Shown: in pieces, positions 31,653 through 43,929 of the stretch | Numbering within the stretch: position 1 is the first letter of the stretch | How the letters are laid out: every line of letters begins with the position of its first letter | Assembly: GCA_905147135.1 (NCBI GenBank) | Contig: LR990060.1 | Location: 4,728,001 to 4,792,000 of the forward strand | Source of the DNA: Blastobasis lacticolella | Taxonomy: Eukaryota > Arthropoda > Insecta > Lepidoptera > Blastobasidae | Direction of reading: 5' to 3' | DNA length: 64,000 nucleotides | The notes under the pieces: generated by a model | The model's input: the letters and a program-made list of their open reading frames with translations, nothing else | Told to the model about the DNA's origin: nothing | Databases searched by the model: none | Position numbers and translations under genes: made by a program

Positions 31653-32560
31653 TATTTTATAGTTTTACAGCAATCACATTTGGTTACAAATAGTACTGCC
31701 AATTACAAAACATCAATTTACAAAAAGGATTAGTTAAGCTAAGAATACCATATAGCTAGTACCTATACCAAAACACAAATTTTTCAGTAATGACGGATAA
31801 AATAATAATCCGTCATAACTGATAAACAGCAATATCGTGTGCATGCCTGAGTATGTGTACAGTCGTGCCTGTGCGTGTGTGTGTATGTTCATGTGTATGC
31901 CTATATCTACCCAAATGATCATCAATAGTAGTGACATCACGTCGCAATCATCGTCCATTACCGTAATAATAACGATGTCAAGATGAAAAATGTCAACACT
32001 TTTGGATAAATGCTTTTCATACATGAGTATGAATATATATGACTATAGCGGTGATCCTAACGCATAATTACTGCGCGTGCGACGATGGTATAGACGTGGC
32101 CAGCGGCCACCGCGGCGCGAGCGCACGTCACCCGTTTAGCAACAAACGTATATCCTCCGGAGTGAGTATCCTGTGAGCCTAAAGGCTAGCCGAGTAATCT
32201 CCGGGAGCCATGCAAGGCAAGTAATTTTTAGTCTGTTTATAAAAGATGTTTGCACAGACTCCAATCTATGACGGCCTACGTCGTAGACTGGGGACCAGAC
32301 AGGTGAATCATTTTCAAGAACGCTACTGACATACGCGTAATACAACATTTGAAAGCTGCAGCTGAGTTAACAATTCTGAAAATGAAACCCAACATTCTGA
32401 TTGCTTTTGCAAAAATAGTCTCGTAGTGGGCGTTAAAGCTTAGTTTGGAGTCGAGAATGATTCCCAAATCCCTGACCTGATTAGTGTGTTCCACTATTTC
32501 AGTGTTTAGTCTATACATTGTGATTATAAGTATTTTATTTGGAAGTATACTCAAGTATAC
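31653..32560 (-). pseudogene. 5'-truncated non-LTR element X (Jockey-like RT C-terminus), copy 1
   Basis: Minus frames in 32554-32136 read EHTNQVRDLGIILDSKLSFNAHY, KAIRMLGFIFRIVNS and PVWSPVYDVGRHRLESVQTSF, the post-catalytic thumb and connection region of Jockey/CR1-like reverse transcriptases. One shift splits the frame. The 3' UTR runs to an A/T-rich tail near 31653 and includes a GT-rich stretch. Further copies of the same truncated element are at 38575-39395, 40985-41547 and 45725-46028. Confidence 0.8.
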
Positions 32561-33105
32561 TCGGCCTCGATGTCAAGGCCCGAATCTCTGCAGCTTGGGC
32601 CACATGGCGGGAGCTGACGACGGTTACCTGCGATTCTAAAATCCCAATAAAGCTCAAGGGGTTAATATATAAGAGCACAATTAGGCCTGTGATGCTTTAC
32701 GGCAGCTAAACCGGGCTTGCGCTGACGAAGCACGTCCGCGAACTCCACGCCAACGAAATGAAAATGCTGCGGTGGATGTTTGGCGTTACGCGACTTGATC
32801 GAGTGCGTAACGAGTACATCCGTGGCAGCCTTGGCGTAAGAGATATCGCGGATAAGATCGAAGACGCACAGCTGCGCTGGTATGGTCATGTGTTGCGCAA
32901 GCCCCAGGGATACGTGGGAAATGGGTATCTAAACCTGCCTGTATCAGGAAAGAGGTCCCACGGGAGACCTAAGAAGCGATGAATTGACATCGCCGAGTCG
33001 AACGCGAGAGCCAACGGCTTACGACGTGAGGATGCCGAAGATCGGGCAAAGTAGGAAGGCGGACCCTGGCAGTAGCCGGGATTGACCGCTCAGACGATGA
33101 TGATC
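32560..33105 (+). pseudogene. RTE retrotransposon relic, RT C-terminal third
   Basis: The plus frame reads LDVKARISAAWATWRELT, IYKSTIRPVMLYGS, HANEMKMLRWMFGVTRLDRV, IRGSLGVRDIADKIEDAQLRW, YGHVLRKPQGYVG and KRSHGRPKKR. In-frame stops follow LYGS and KKR. It ends with a GATGATGAT tail. This is the RTE C-terminal pattern. The last 130 bases (from 32974) are duplicated at 46029-46160 and form the left edge of the block shared by P450 genes 2 and 4. Confidence 0.85.
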
Positions 33106-33347
33106 ATTTGGAAGTATACTCAAGTATCTTGTGGTATATTATTATAAACTTCCAGTTCCACTTCAACTTGCAGCTCTACACTTACTATATTTTTACAAGG
33201 AATATTAAACATCAAGTCAAGCTAATTCAAGCTTGTTAAAAATTCTGTGTAAAAGTTTAGCAGACACATAAATGGAACAAAGTATAAATGAGAACAGTGG
33301 AAACAAGTTTGTACAACTTCTTGTTTTTCTTTATAATATACGCTACT

Positions 33348-36010
33348 CTATTTATTTCTAGGGATGATATTCAAATAGATCCCTCCAGTGAACTTGAGAA
33401 CAACTTTGTAGGGATCATAATTTAAGTTTTGTTTCCTATTGCCCGGTTCCACTCGGAACCTGGACAGCAGCCTCGCGATGCAGATGCCAGATTGGACTTT
33501 GGCAAACCGCATACCTAAAACAAGGAAAAAACATAATCAATCAAACGATACATATTAAGTATATTGTTAGGAAAGATTTTACTTTCAATATTTTGAATGC
33601 AAACGAAGGGGTATTTATTTAGTCGTATAACAAGCCGGACCAAGGTTTGGATTAAAATAAAATTGTTTACCGAATAGAGTGCGATTATATATAGTATGTT
33701 TTCAGTTTACATGTTGGTACAAACATGTACTCCCTACCAATGAGGAGGATCTATTTTGTACGTATAAGCTTTTGGGCGCGACTTGTTCCGCGTAAAGTTC
33801 CGGACCCATTTCCGCGGGAACCACATTGAATTTCGGCATTAATTATAAGCTATGTGTTATTCTGAGCTATAACTTACATTACTGCCAAATTTTATTACAG
33901 TCCGTTCAGTAGTTTTTGCGTGAAGGAGTAACAAATATCCAAACATACTTTCAAAATTTCGCATTTATATTATCAATAGGATGTCCAACAAAATTAAATA
34001 CATGCCAAAGCTGTGGGCAAACTGCAGTTATTGTTTACTCGGGTTTATGGGCTAAGCCTGCAGGTAGTAAAATATAGATTCATGTAACTGAACATTAGAA
34101 CGTAAAAACTCGGCTAACGCCACCACAGCATGACGTAAAACGGTGCTAATACAAGACCTGAGTAGGCGTATATATCAAAAAACGCCTACGAGCAAATCTT
34201 TTGGGAACACTCAATGTAGTCTTTTTTTTATAGCAGTTATTAATTGTGATTTTTTTACTTGGGTTTATGTAGGTATGTAGACAACAAGATAAAAGCCTGG
34301 GGAAAGTGGAATTACCAGTGTTTGCGTTTGAAGTGAGCTGAGTGGTACAAAGATATTGACATTGGTGGCCAGGAGCGTCGGCCGCCAATTCCACTACGGC
34401 TATGTTCCAATAACTCTTTTCTAGGTTATGTACATTTACTAGGTAGGCGCTCTACTATATCTGATTTGCCAAATCCTGGATCGTGGTCAAGGCGGACCCC
34501 GGGCCCTCATGCGCGAGAGCACAACCGGGACATTAACGCCAAGATTTTTATGTAGACAACAAAGTCAACAAGGTTAGAATTTTATTCAATAAAATATTGC
34601 GTAAGTAAATATTGGTATGTACCAAAATGGCCACCTAAATTCGGCGTAAAGAGTAATATTCGTAAACTTACCAATACAATTGCGTGGGCCTACGCCGAAG
34701 GGCAAATAAGCACAAGGGTGTCTTTCTCCAACATTCTCTGGGCTAAATCTATCTGGATCAAATTTCTTTGAATTTGGATAGTATTTCTCGTCATGATGGA
34801 TACCATTCACTGGTATTAATACTATTTGTCCTTGTTTGATTGTCACATCTGTACCAGGTATTTTATAGTCTCTTTTAGCACATCTTTGTAAAGCTTCGGC
34901 TATTGGATACATTCTCAACGTTTCATCGAAAACTTTAGTTAGGTATTTCATTTCGTTCAGACTATCGTATGTCAATTCACCGTTATTCTTTCCTAAAACC
35001 TCATCTATTTCTGCTATCAACTTCTCTTGTACATCAGGATTCTGTGCCAATTCGTATAGCATAAATGACATAGTAGATGCACTTGTTTCGTAACCACCAA
35101 TGTAGAAAATGAATGCTTGGGCTGCAATGATGCCGTCTGTTATTTCTAACTCTAAACTATTATCTTGATTCCATTTCTGGCCCTTTATCTGCTTTTGCTG
35201 ACGCAATTCCAATATTAAATCCATAAAATCCTTTCTGTTTGTTGGAGCATTATTTCTTTGTACCTTAATAGTCTCCACAAGACGATGAAAAAATAGTTTA
35301 ATACTTTTAGGAATGAAACTTGCGGAAATAATGTTAAGGATACCCGGGTACATCATGTCCAATTCATTGAAGAGACTTTGATAGAATATTATATCATTCA
35401 TTCTTTGGAGTTCGGTCATCATTTTATCGTTCATACCAATATCTAGACCAAAGGCTGTTGCAACTATAGATGATATTGTATATTTCTGTAATAAGCTATG
35501 AACTTCCTGTTCCGTATTTTGTTGACAAGTTGACTCCACATATTCCATGAAATGATCGCTACGTTGTATCAGTAAATACATCATGTTTTTCAACTGGCCC
35601 GTCGTAAATAGTGGTGTGAATTTATTCCGTAACAGGTTCCACGTCTCGCTATCAGCATTGAACAAGTTTTTTCCCAAACCATTCTTGTCGAATTCCACTC
35701 CTCTATCACTAAATGCGTCAAAGTCTTTGATCATGACATGCTTTACTAAGTCCAGATCTCTCAATAATAGAGTAGGTGACGTCATTCTATAAATTCCAAT
35801 GAATTTTTCTTTAGGGTATTGGTTGTACAACTCGATAATTACGTCACCCTTGTACTTTCTTCTTAAAGTCGATTCTAAGAGGTTGCCAAATAGCGGCACT
35901 GGCTTAGGGCCTACTACATTTCTGCTCTTCCAATAGTTGAAATTTCGTGTGAAATAATAATACAATGTAAACAGCGTAGTAGCCAAAAATAATATCACAT
36001 TCACTATCAT
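33348..36010 (-). CDS. CYP6: Cytochrome P450, CYP6 family (CYP6AE-like), gene 2 (501 aa)
   Basis: Exon 1 is 34672-36010 and exon 2 is 33348-33514, with a 1157-base phase-1 intron at the haem-motif Gly. All P450 motifs are present at the positions of gene 1: W124xxxR, GGYETS at 305-310 (Gly for the first Ala of AGYET), E363TLR366, PDRF at 419-422 (Asp for Glu), [11 protein letters not shown] with Cys445. The protein ends IPRNK-stop, the ancestral end. Expected role: ER-bound oxidation of xenobiotics. It differs from genes 1 and 3 in the substrate-facing region 190-240 (for example MNDKMMTELQRM, MYPGILNIISASF), so specificity may differ. The 5' flank has a TATA box, a SINE and a 593-bp fold-back element. 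Its 3' two-fifths plus intron are copied unchanged into gene 4 as far as I can compare. Confidence 0.92.
34373..34550 (+). repeat. SINE S1 copy in the intron of P450 gene 2
   Basis: GAGCGTCGGCCGCC head remnant, TATGTTCCAATAACTCTTTTC core, and the full tail CCAAATCCTGGATCGTGGTC ... AACGCCAAGAT. Confidence 0.75.
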
Positions 36011-36070
36011 TATTATGTAAACTATGCGACCGACTCAAGTAAATTTAAATAAACTCTGTTCTAACCTCCG

Positions 36071-36078
36071 TTTATATA
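36071..36078 (-). promoter_or_regulatory. TATA box of P450 gene 2
   Basis: TATATAAA followed by CGGAG on the minus strand, 61-68 bases before the ATG. The string TATATAAACGGAG is identical in genes 3 and 4. Confidence 0.65.
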
Positions 36079-36212
36079 GCATTTATCTAAAGATAATGGT
36101 TTGTACATAACATGTGGGAAGTAAAGGTGTTTGTAAGTATGTTTGTACGGTTCTATACTTTTATACAATGCTATACCTAAGATTATAGAAGAACGAGGTT
36201 GGGGTAATCATC

Positions 36213-36485
36213 TTGGCGTTAGTGTCCCGGTTGTCCACTCGCGCGAGGGCCCGGTGTTTGCCTTGACCATGATCTAGGATTTGGCAGATCAGGTAATTAC
36301 ATCGGAGCGACTGTCATCTGACCTCCGTTACCCTGTTTACTAGGGAGCTTGACCTGTCCATCACAGTTACATGCTCAGTCGCCGGAATGCGCAGGTTTCC
36401 TCACGATGTTTGTCTTACCGGAAAAGCATAGGTGTTCAACTAATGTACACAACTCTACCACCTCTCTACCACCGACACTCTCTGA
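36213..36485 (-). repeat. SINE S1, 5' flank of P450 gene 2, partly deleted
   Basis: Same orientation and place as the copies upstream of genes 1, 3 and 4. The middle (tRNA-like) part is shortened compared with 43930-44270. Confidence 0.7.
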
Positions 36486-36761
36486 ACTGTAAACGTACTA
36501 TATTATTGCAATAAAATAATTATTTTTATTTTTGCTTTAATGAAACGATGTCCTAATTGCCATTCGAATAAAAACCTGACTCTAACCAAAATATTTCAAC
36601 CATGTAGAGAACTACATGACAGAAAAAGTCACGGAGCACAACAAGTCTTTAAAATTATACAAAAGATATCAGTTCACTATGGCTTAGCTGTTTTGCCTAC
36701 CCAACCGGTAACAAACAACATATCGCCTTATCGATAACCTTACGTTGTTGTCATTGTGCCT

Positions 36762-37356
36762 TAATAGTCTAAGATCCGGGATTATAAAAATATACCCTAA
36801 TCTGTTAAATAAATGAAATATTTTTTTTAGGCTTATTTCAATGTGATAAATTTATAAAATCAACCTCTGCCACCGTAGGTCTGCTACAATTAATAATAGC
36901 TAATTAATTAACAATTAATTAATTTATAATTTTTACCTTCACACTGTAATTACCTGAGCGAAGCAAAAAGCCAAATATCAAAGTGTTTAAAATTTGACGC
37001 CGTTTAATATAGCACTTGACTTTTTCAATTAACATGTGAGGGAAACAAGTTAAATTTGTCTACCTGTTCTTACCTGGCTGCAGGTAAATACAGCAGTCAT
37101 AGAGATGGGTGCCTAGTACAACAAGGTTTATAATATAAAATATTAAAACTTTTTGCTTCGCTCAGGTAATTACAGTGTGAAGGTAAAAATTATAAATTAA
37201 TTGATTGTTAATTAATTAACTATTATTAATTGTAGCAGACCTACGGTGGCAGAGGTTGATTTTATAAATTTATCACATTGAAATAAGCCTAAAAAAATTA
37301 TTTCATTTATTTAACAGATTAGGGTATATTTTTATAATCCCGAATCTTAGACTATA
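36762..37356. mobile_element. Long-TIR fold-back element (about 593 bp) upstream of P450 gene 2
   Basis: About 208 bases at the left (from ATAGTCTAAGATCCGGGATT near 36764) are repeated inverted at the right (to 37355) with few mismatches, around an unpaired centre of about 170 bases. The matching spot upstream of gene 3 (44522-44526) lacks it, which defines the insertion as 593 bases. Left and right junctions are TA-rich, consistent with a TA-type target duplication, but this is not certain. No coding capacity. Confidence 0.85.
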
Positions 37357-37544
37357 ATTCGTTAAGTTACTCTATGTCTTCCGTGCGTACTTTGTTTGCT
37401 GTACATTGTTTCTGATTGTTATTTAGTCGTTTTGCTTTATAAATAGTAAGTGATCGATATTTTTGGCTTATTTATTATCCGGCCTCGATCCTACTTAACC
37501 ATAGTCTTGTAAGCCAGTAAGCCAGTGCCGCCATGCATTTTCTA

Positions 37545-37640
37545 AGTTTTGTACATTAGTTGAACACCAGCCGATACTCTAACGGTGTGAGAAAACATAG
37601 TAAGGAAACCTATAATTATGAAAGGGGGGGGGGGGGGGTC
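37545..37640 (+). repeat. SINE S1 core fragment and G15 run
   Basis: TTTGTACATTAGTTGAACACC ... AAACATAGTAAGGAAACCT is SINE core. It is followed by a run of 15 G at 37624-37638. The counterpart upstream of gene 3 has 8 G (44792-44799), and upstream of gene 4 (52380-52396) the run is interrupted. Confidence 0.65.
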
Positions 37641-37900
37641 ACAACCATCTCAGAGGCCCAAGTTAACCTCACCTGCTCACTCTTTTGACAGACGGACGAG
37701 GCTCTGGCGAATCGGCTTTTCCCTAACGGGTTTTGCGGGACAGATGGTAGTCGCCACAAATAAAAAGCCGAAAAGGTATTTTCTTTGGAATATGGACAGA
37801 GATAGGGCGTCGCCGAAAAACGAGCAGGCACATTACCTCAAACCTATGACAATTTCGTAAGGGCCTGCCCAGCGCGAGCAAGGTTAAAGAAGCGAGCGCC
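37641..37900. other. Conserved flank of the P450 duplication unit
   Basis: No gene. The text is shared by 37641-37870, 44815-45030 and 52395-52640. Confidence 0.5.
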
Positions 37901-37904
37901 AATT

Positions 37905-38040
37905 AGGAAGATCCGCTACGCAACATGAACATTGGCCCCCTTACAGGCCGGTCAGGTAGGCCAATATGCTTGTCAGGCGTCGCGTTTAGGTGGCGTTCAT
38001 ACAAAGACTAAGGAGGCGAGGCTCAAAATCGAGAGACAGG
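37905..38040 (+). repeat. RTE endonuclease N-terminal fragment
   Basis: The plus strand reads KIRYATMNIGPLTGRSGR, then RWRSYKD..RRGSKSR. It matches the start of RTE ORFs (R.ATLNVGTMTGRS ... Q.TKW.G.K). Copies at 45045-45190 and 52850-53000. Confidence 0.65.
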
Positions 38041-38216
38041 GGAGTGTCGCTCTTGCGTCGCAGTTACAAGGATCATTTGGCATTTGGACGAGGGCGTAAG
38101 TGTCAAACATCTAATCCAGCTGTCTGTCAACAGTGACGCTTTACAAGATGGCAGCGTTAATTCTGATTTCGGCTACATGCCAAATGATCTTTGTAAACCG
38201 TCAGTTGATAGTGTCG

Positions 38217-38300
38217 CGCGCATGCGTCCTGCATGCGTCCTACATACGTCCTGCATGCGTCCTGCATGTGACCTGCATGCATCCTGCATGTCTCCATCGT
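38217..38300. repeat. 11-bp minisatellite (CATGCGTCCTG)n, copy 1
   Basis: About seven consecutive 11-base units with the consensus CATGCGTCCTG and single-base variants. The same array lies at 40639-40715 and 45377-45460. Confidence 0.85.
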
Positions 38301-38332
38301 GTCGCTGTCGTGTCTGTGTTGCGACATTTGCG

Positions 38333-38562
38333 GAGTGCCTAAGGGCCTCTCCCACATAAGGGGAAGTTATCGCCATAATCTCCACGCTTGGCTGGCGGGT
38401 TGGAAATCGCAGTGTTATAAATATAACAATGGAAAACGCTGCTGCCCATATTCCAGCCTACGGAGACTAGATTTATTGTCTCGACAATATTAGTAGCCTT
38501 GCACGACACCCACGAGTGTATGGTTGGGCTATTCTACTCTGCCGGACACCACACGGCGGAAT
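38333..38562 (-). repeat. Dispersed repeat R, minus copy
   Basis: GTGCCTAAGGGCCTCTCCCAC ... CTATTCTACTCTGCCGGACACCAC. It lies between the minisatellite and element X, as in the other P450 spacers. Confidence 0.75.
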
Positions 38563-38574
38563 AAAAACATTTTA

Positions 38575-39395
38575 TTTTATTTTAATTATTTATTTTGCAG
38601 TTTTACAGCAATCACATTTGGTTACAATAAAGTATAGATATAAGTAGTATTGCCGATTACAAAATTGCAATTTATAAAGAAGATTAGTTAAGCTAAGAGT
38701 ACCATATAGCTAGTACCTATACCAAAACACAAATTGTTAAATAATGACGGATAAAATAATAATCCGTCATAACTGAGAAACAGCAATATCGTGTGCATGC
38801 GTGAGTATGTGTACAGTCGTGCCTGTGCGTGTGTGTGTATGTTCATGTGTATGCCTACATCTACACTAGTGATCAACGATAATAGTGACATCACGTCGCA
38901 ATCATCGTCCTTTACAACAATTGTCATCAACGTCAATCGTCGTCAACATCGTCCTTGTCGCTTAGCAACAAACGTCTATCCTCCAGAGTGAGTATCCTGT
39001 GAGCCTAAAGGCTAGCCGAGTAATCTCCGGGAGCCATGCAAGGCAAGTAATTTTTAGTCTGTTTATAAAAGATGTTTGCACAGACTCCAATCTATTACGG
39101 CCTACGTTGTAGACTGGGGACCAGACAGGTGAATCATTTTCAAGAATGCTCTTGACATACGCGTAATACAACATTTTGAAAGCTGCAGCTGAGTTAAGGG
39201 GCTTAACAATTCTGAAAATGAAACCCAACATTCTGATTGATTTTGCGAAAATAGTCTCGTAGTGGGCATTAAAGCTTAGTCTGGAGTCGAGAATTATTCC
39301 CAAATCCCTAATCTGTTTAGTGTGTTCCACTATTTCAGTGTTCAGTCTATACATTGTGATAATAAGTGTTTTATTTAAAAAAATACTCAAGTATC
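38575..39395 (-). pseudogene. Non-LTR element X, copy 2 (best preserved)
   Basis: A 142-codon minus frame (39390-38962) reads IRDLGIILDSRLSFNAHYE, MLGFIFRIVKPLNSAAAF, MLYYAYVKSILENDSPVWSP and TRLAFRLTGYSL, the C-terminal region of a Jockey/CR1-like RT. Its 3' UTR runs to an A/T tail at 38575. Same 5' truncation as copy 1. Confidence 0.8.
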
Positions 39396-39684
39396 TTGTG
39401 GTACATTATTATGAACTTCCATTTCCACTTCAATTTGCAGCTCTACACTAACATATTTTTACAAGGAATATTAAACAGCAAGTTAAGCTAATTCAAGCTT
39501 GTTAAAAATTCTGTGTAAAAGTTTATTTATTTTTATTTATTTATAACACTTTATTGTACATTAAAGGAAATCGTAAAAATACATAAATGTTAAATGTTCG
39601 TTTAGTAGATACATAAATGGAAAAAAGCATAAATCAGAACAGTGTAAACAAGTTTGTGAAACTTCTTATAATATACGCTACAGT

Positions 39685-40514
<830 letters not shown>

Positions 40515-40638
40515 TCAAGTGTCAAACATCAACTACAGCTGTCTGTCAACAGTGACGCTTTACAAGATGGCAGCGTTAATTCTGATTTCGGCTACATGCC
40601 AAATGATCTTTGTAAACCGTCAGTTTATAGTGTCGCGC

Positions 40639-40715
40639 GCATGCGTCCTGCATGCGTCCTGCATACGTCCTGCATGCGTCCTGCATGTGTCCTGCATGCA
40701 TCCTACATGTCTCCA
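40639..40715. repeat. 11-bp minisatellite, copy 2
   Basis: Same CATGCGTCCTG-type array as at 38217, about seven units. Confidence 0.85.
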
Positions 40716-40754
40716 TCGTGTCGTTGTCGCGTCCGTGTTGCGTCATTTGCGGAG

Positions 40755-40983
40755 TGCCTAAGGGCCTCTCCCACACAAGGGGAAGTTATCGCCTTAATCT
40801 CCACGCGTGGCTGGCGGGTTGGAAATCGGAGTGTTATAAATATAACAATGGAAAACGCTGCTGCCCATATTCCAGCCTACGGAGACTAGATTTATTGTCT
40901 CGACAATATTAGTAGCCTTGTACGACACCCACGAGTGTATGGTTGGGCTATTCTACTCTGCCGGACACCACACGGCGGAATAA
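40755..40983 (-). repeat. Dispersed repeat R, minus copy
   Basis: Near-identical to 38333-38562. Confidence 0.75.
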
Positions 40984-40984
40984 A

Positions 40985-41547
40985 AACATTTTATGTTATT
41001 TTATTTATTTATTTTACAGTTTTATTACAGCAATCACAATTGGTTACAATAAAGTATAGGAATAAGTAGTATTGCCAATTACAAAATTGCAATTTACAAA
41101 AAAGATTAGTTTAGCTGAGAGTACCATATAGCTAGTACCTATACCAAAACACAAATTGTTCAGTAATGACGGATAATATAATAATCCGTCATAACTGATA
41201 AACAGCAATATCGTGTGCATGCGTGAGTATGTGTACGGTTGTGCCTGTGCGTGTGTGTGTATGTTCATGTGTATGCCTATATCTACCCAAGTGACCATCG
41301 ATAATAGTGACATCACGTCGCAATCATCGTCCTTTACCGTAACTATGACGATGTCAAGATGGAAAATGTCGACATTTTTGCATAAATGCTTTTCATACTC
41401 ATCTATAGCGGTGAACCTAACGCATAATTACTGCGCGCGCGACGATGGTATAGACGTGGCCAGCGGCCACCGAGGCGCGCGCGCGGGTCGCCCGCTTAGC
41501 AACTAACGTCTATCCTCCAGAGTGAGTATTCTGTGAGCCTAAAGGTT
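40985..41547 (-). repeat. Non-LTR element X, copy 3, mostly 3' UTR
   Basis: Matches copy 2 from its A/T tail up to the text GAGCCTAAAGG. There it is cut and joined to the P450 3' flank at about 41548. Confidence 0.7.
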
Positions 41548-41651
41548 ATGAAAAATTGATGAAATTCCTGCTAAATGCTTTATTAACTGAACATTCTTCA
41601 TGAGCAGTTTTGGAAACTTCTTATGTTTTTCTTTATAATTTACGCTACAGC

Positions 41652-43723
41652 CTATTTATTTCTAGGAATGAAATTCAAATAGATCTCTCCAGTGAAGTTG
41701 AGAACAATTTTGTAGGGATCATAATTTAAATTTTGTTTCCTATTGCCTGGTTCCACTCGGAACCTGGACAGCAGCCTCGCGATGCAGATGCCAGATTGGA
41801 CTTTGGCAAACCGCATACCTGAAACAAGGAAAAAACATAATCAATCAAACGATAAATATTATGTATATTGTAGGAAATAGAGTGCGATTATATATTTTCA
41901 GTTTACATGTTGGTACAAAAATGTACTCCATACCAATGAGGAGGATCTATTTTGTACGCATAAGCTTTTGGGCGCGACTTGTTCCGCGTAAAGTTCCGGA
42001 CCCGTACCCGCGGGTACCACATTGAATTTCGGCATAAATTATAAGCTATGTGTTATTATGAGCTATAAGTTACATCAGCACATCAGGCGACTGAATGTGT
42101 AACCATGATCCAATCTGGTCAGGTTTCCCTGGTAGCAAGTTCACAGAGGTTATATGGTAGGCGCTCCACTGTATCTGATTCGACAAATCCTGGATCATGG
42201 TCAAGCCGGACCCTGGGCCATCGTGTGCGAGTGCACAATCGGTACATTAACGCCAAAATTTTTATGCAGACAACGAAGTCAACAAGGTAGAATCTTTTTT
42301 AATAAAATGTTCCGTAATTAAATATTGGAATGTGCAAAAATTGCCATCTAAATTTGGTGTATAGAGCAATATTCGTAAACTTACCAATACAATTGCGTGG
42401 GCCTACGCCGAAGGGCAAATAAGCACAAGGGTGTCTTTCTCCAACATTCTGTGGGCTAAATCTTTCAGGATCAAATTTCTTTGAATTTGGATAGTATTTC
42501 TCGTCATAATGGATACCATTCACTGGAATCAATACTATTTGTCCTTGTTTAATTGTTACATCTGTACCAGGTATTTTATAGTCTCTTTTAGCACGTCTTT
42601 GTAAAACTTCGGCTATGGGATACATTCTCAACGTTTCATCGAAAACTTTCGTTAGGTATTTCATTTCGTTCAGACTATCGTATGTCAATTCACCGTTATT
42701 CTTTCCTAAAACCTCATCTATTTCTGCTATCAATTTCTCTTGTACATCAGGATTCTGTGCCAATTCGTATAGCATAAATGCCATAGTAGATGCACTTGTT
42801 TCATAGCCAGCAGCGTAGAAAATGAATGCTTGGGCTGCAATGATGCCGTCTGTTATTTCTAACTCTAAACTATTATCTTGATTCCATTTCTGGCCCTTTA
42901 TCTGCTTTTGCTGACGCAATTCCAATATTAAATCCATAAAATCCTTTCTGTTTGTTGGAGCATTATTTCTTTGAACCTTAATAGTCTCCACGAGACGATA
43001 AAAAAAATGTTTAATACTTTTAGGGAAGAGACTTGCGGAAAGAATGTTGAGGATACCCGGGAACATCATGTCCAATTCATTGAAGAGACTTTGATGGAAT
43101 ATTATGTCATTCATTTTTTGGAGTTCCGTCATCATTTTATCGTTTATATCAATATCTTGACCAAAGGCTGTAGCAATTATAGATGATATTGTATATTTCT
43201 GTACTAAGCCATGGACTTTCTGTTCCGTATTTTGTCGACAAGTTGACTCCACATATTCCATGAAATGATCACTACGTTGTATCAGTAAATACATCATGTT
43301 CTTCAACTTGCCTGACGTAAATAGTGGTGTGAATTTATTCCGTAATAGGTTCCACGTCTCGCTATCAGCATGGAACAAGTTTTTTCCCAAACCATTCTTG
43401 TCGAATTCCACTCCTCTATCACTAAATGCGTCAAAGTCTTTGATCATGACATGCTTTACTAAGTCCAGATCTCTCAATAATAGACTAGGTGACGTCATTC
43501 GATAAATTCCAATGAATTTTTCTTTAGGGTATTGGTTGTACAACTCGATAATTACGTCACCCTTGTACTTTCTTCTTAAAGTCGATTCTAAGAGGTTGCC
43601 AAATAGCGGTACTGGCTTAGGGCCTACTACATTTCTGCTCTTCCAATAGTTGAAATTTCGTGTGAAATAATAATACAATGTAAACAGCGTAGTAGCCAAA
43701 AATAATATCACATTCACTATCAT
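41652..43723 (-). CDS. CYP6: Cytochrome P450, CYP6 family (CYP6AE-like), gene 3 (501 aa)
   Basis: Exon 1 is 42385-43723 and exon 2 is 41652-41818, with a 566-base phase-1 intron, shorter than in genes 1 and 2. The ATG at 43723 is preferred because it aligns with the MIVN start of all sisters; an upstream extension lacks an ATG. Motifs: W124xxxR, AGYETS (305-310), E363TLR366, PERF (419-422), [11 protein letters not shown] with Cys445. Exon 2 reads TGEIYLN where genes 1, 2 and 4 read TGGIYLN. Gln replaces Leu in the ATAFGQDID stretch near 189, and LQRRAKRD has Arg for Cys near 377. The gene is open and has a TATA box, so it is likely functional. Expected role as for gene 1: ER-bound monooxygenase of xenobiotics. 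A SINE sits in the intron and another in the 5' flank. Confidence 0.92.
42095..42262 (+). repeat. SINE S1 copy in the intron of P450 gene 3
   Basis: Same text as 40127-40292, with the CCAAATCCTGG-like tail and AACGCCAA end. Confidence 0.7.
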
Positions 43724-43779
43724 TATAATGTTAACTATGTGACTCAAGTGAATAAAAATAAACTCTGTTCCAATCTCCG

Positions 43780-43787
43780 TTTATATA
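43780..43787 (-). promoter_or_regulatory. TATA box of P450 gene 3
   Basis: TATATAAACGGAG on the minus strand, 57-64 bases before the ATG. Confidence 0.65.
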
Positions 43788-43929
43788 GCATTTACATATC
43801 TATATATGTTAGAGATAATGTTGTGTACATAACATGTGGGAAGTAAAGGTGTTTGTAAGTATGTTTGTACGGTTCTATACTTTTATACAATGCTATACCT
43901 AAGATTATAGAAGAACGAGGTTGGGGTAA

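Noticed and set aside
38217..38300. CRISPR-like array
   Set aside because: The units are 11 bases, directly adjacent, with no spacers, in a eukaryotic genome. It is a minisatellite.
38084..38520. Several 60-90-codon open frames around the 11-bp repeat with Cys/His/Met-rich text
   Set aside because: They are translations of the 11-bp minisatellite and of repeat R, occur on both strands, and recur only because the spacer is duplicated.
42971..43505. Plus-strand frames of 60-70 codons inside the P450 exons
   Set aside because: Antisense shadows; they recur at the same place in each P450 copy.
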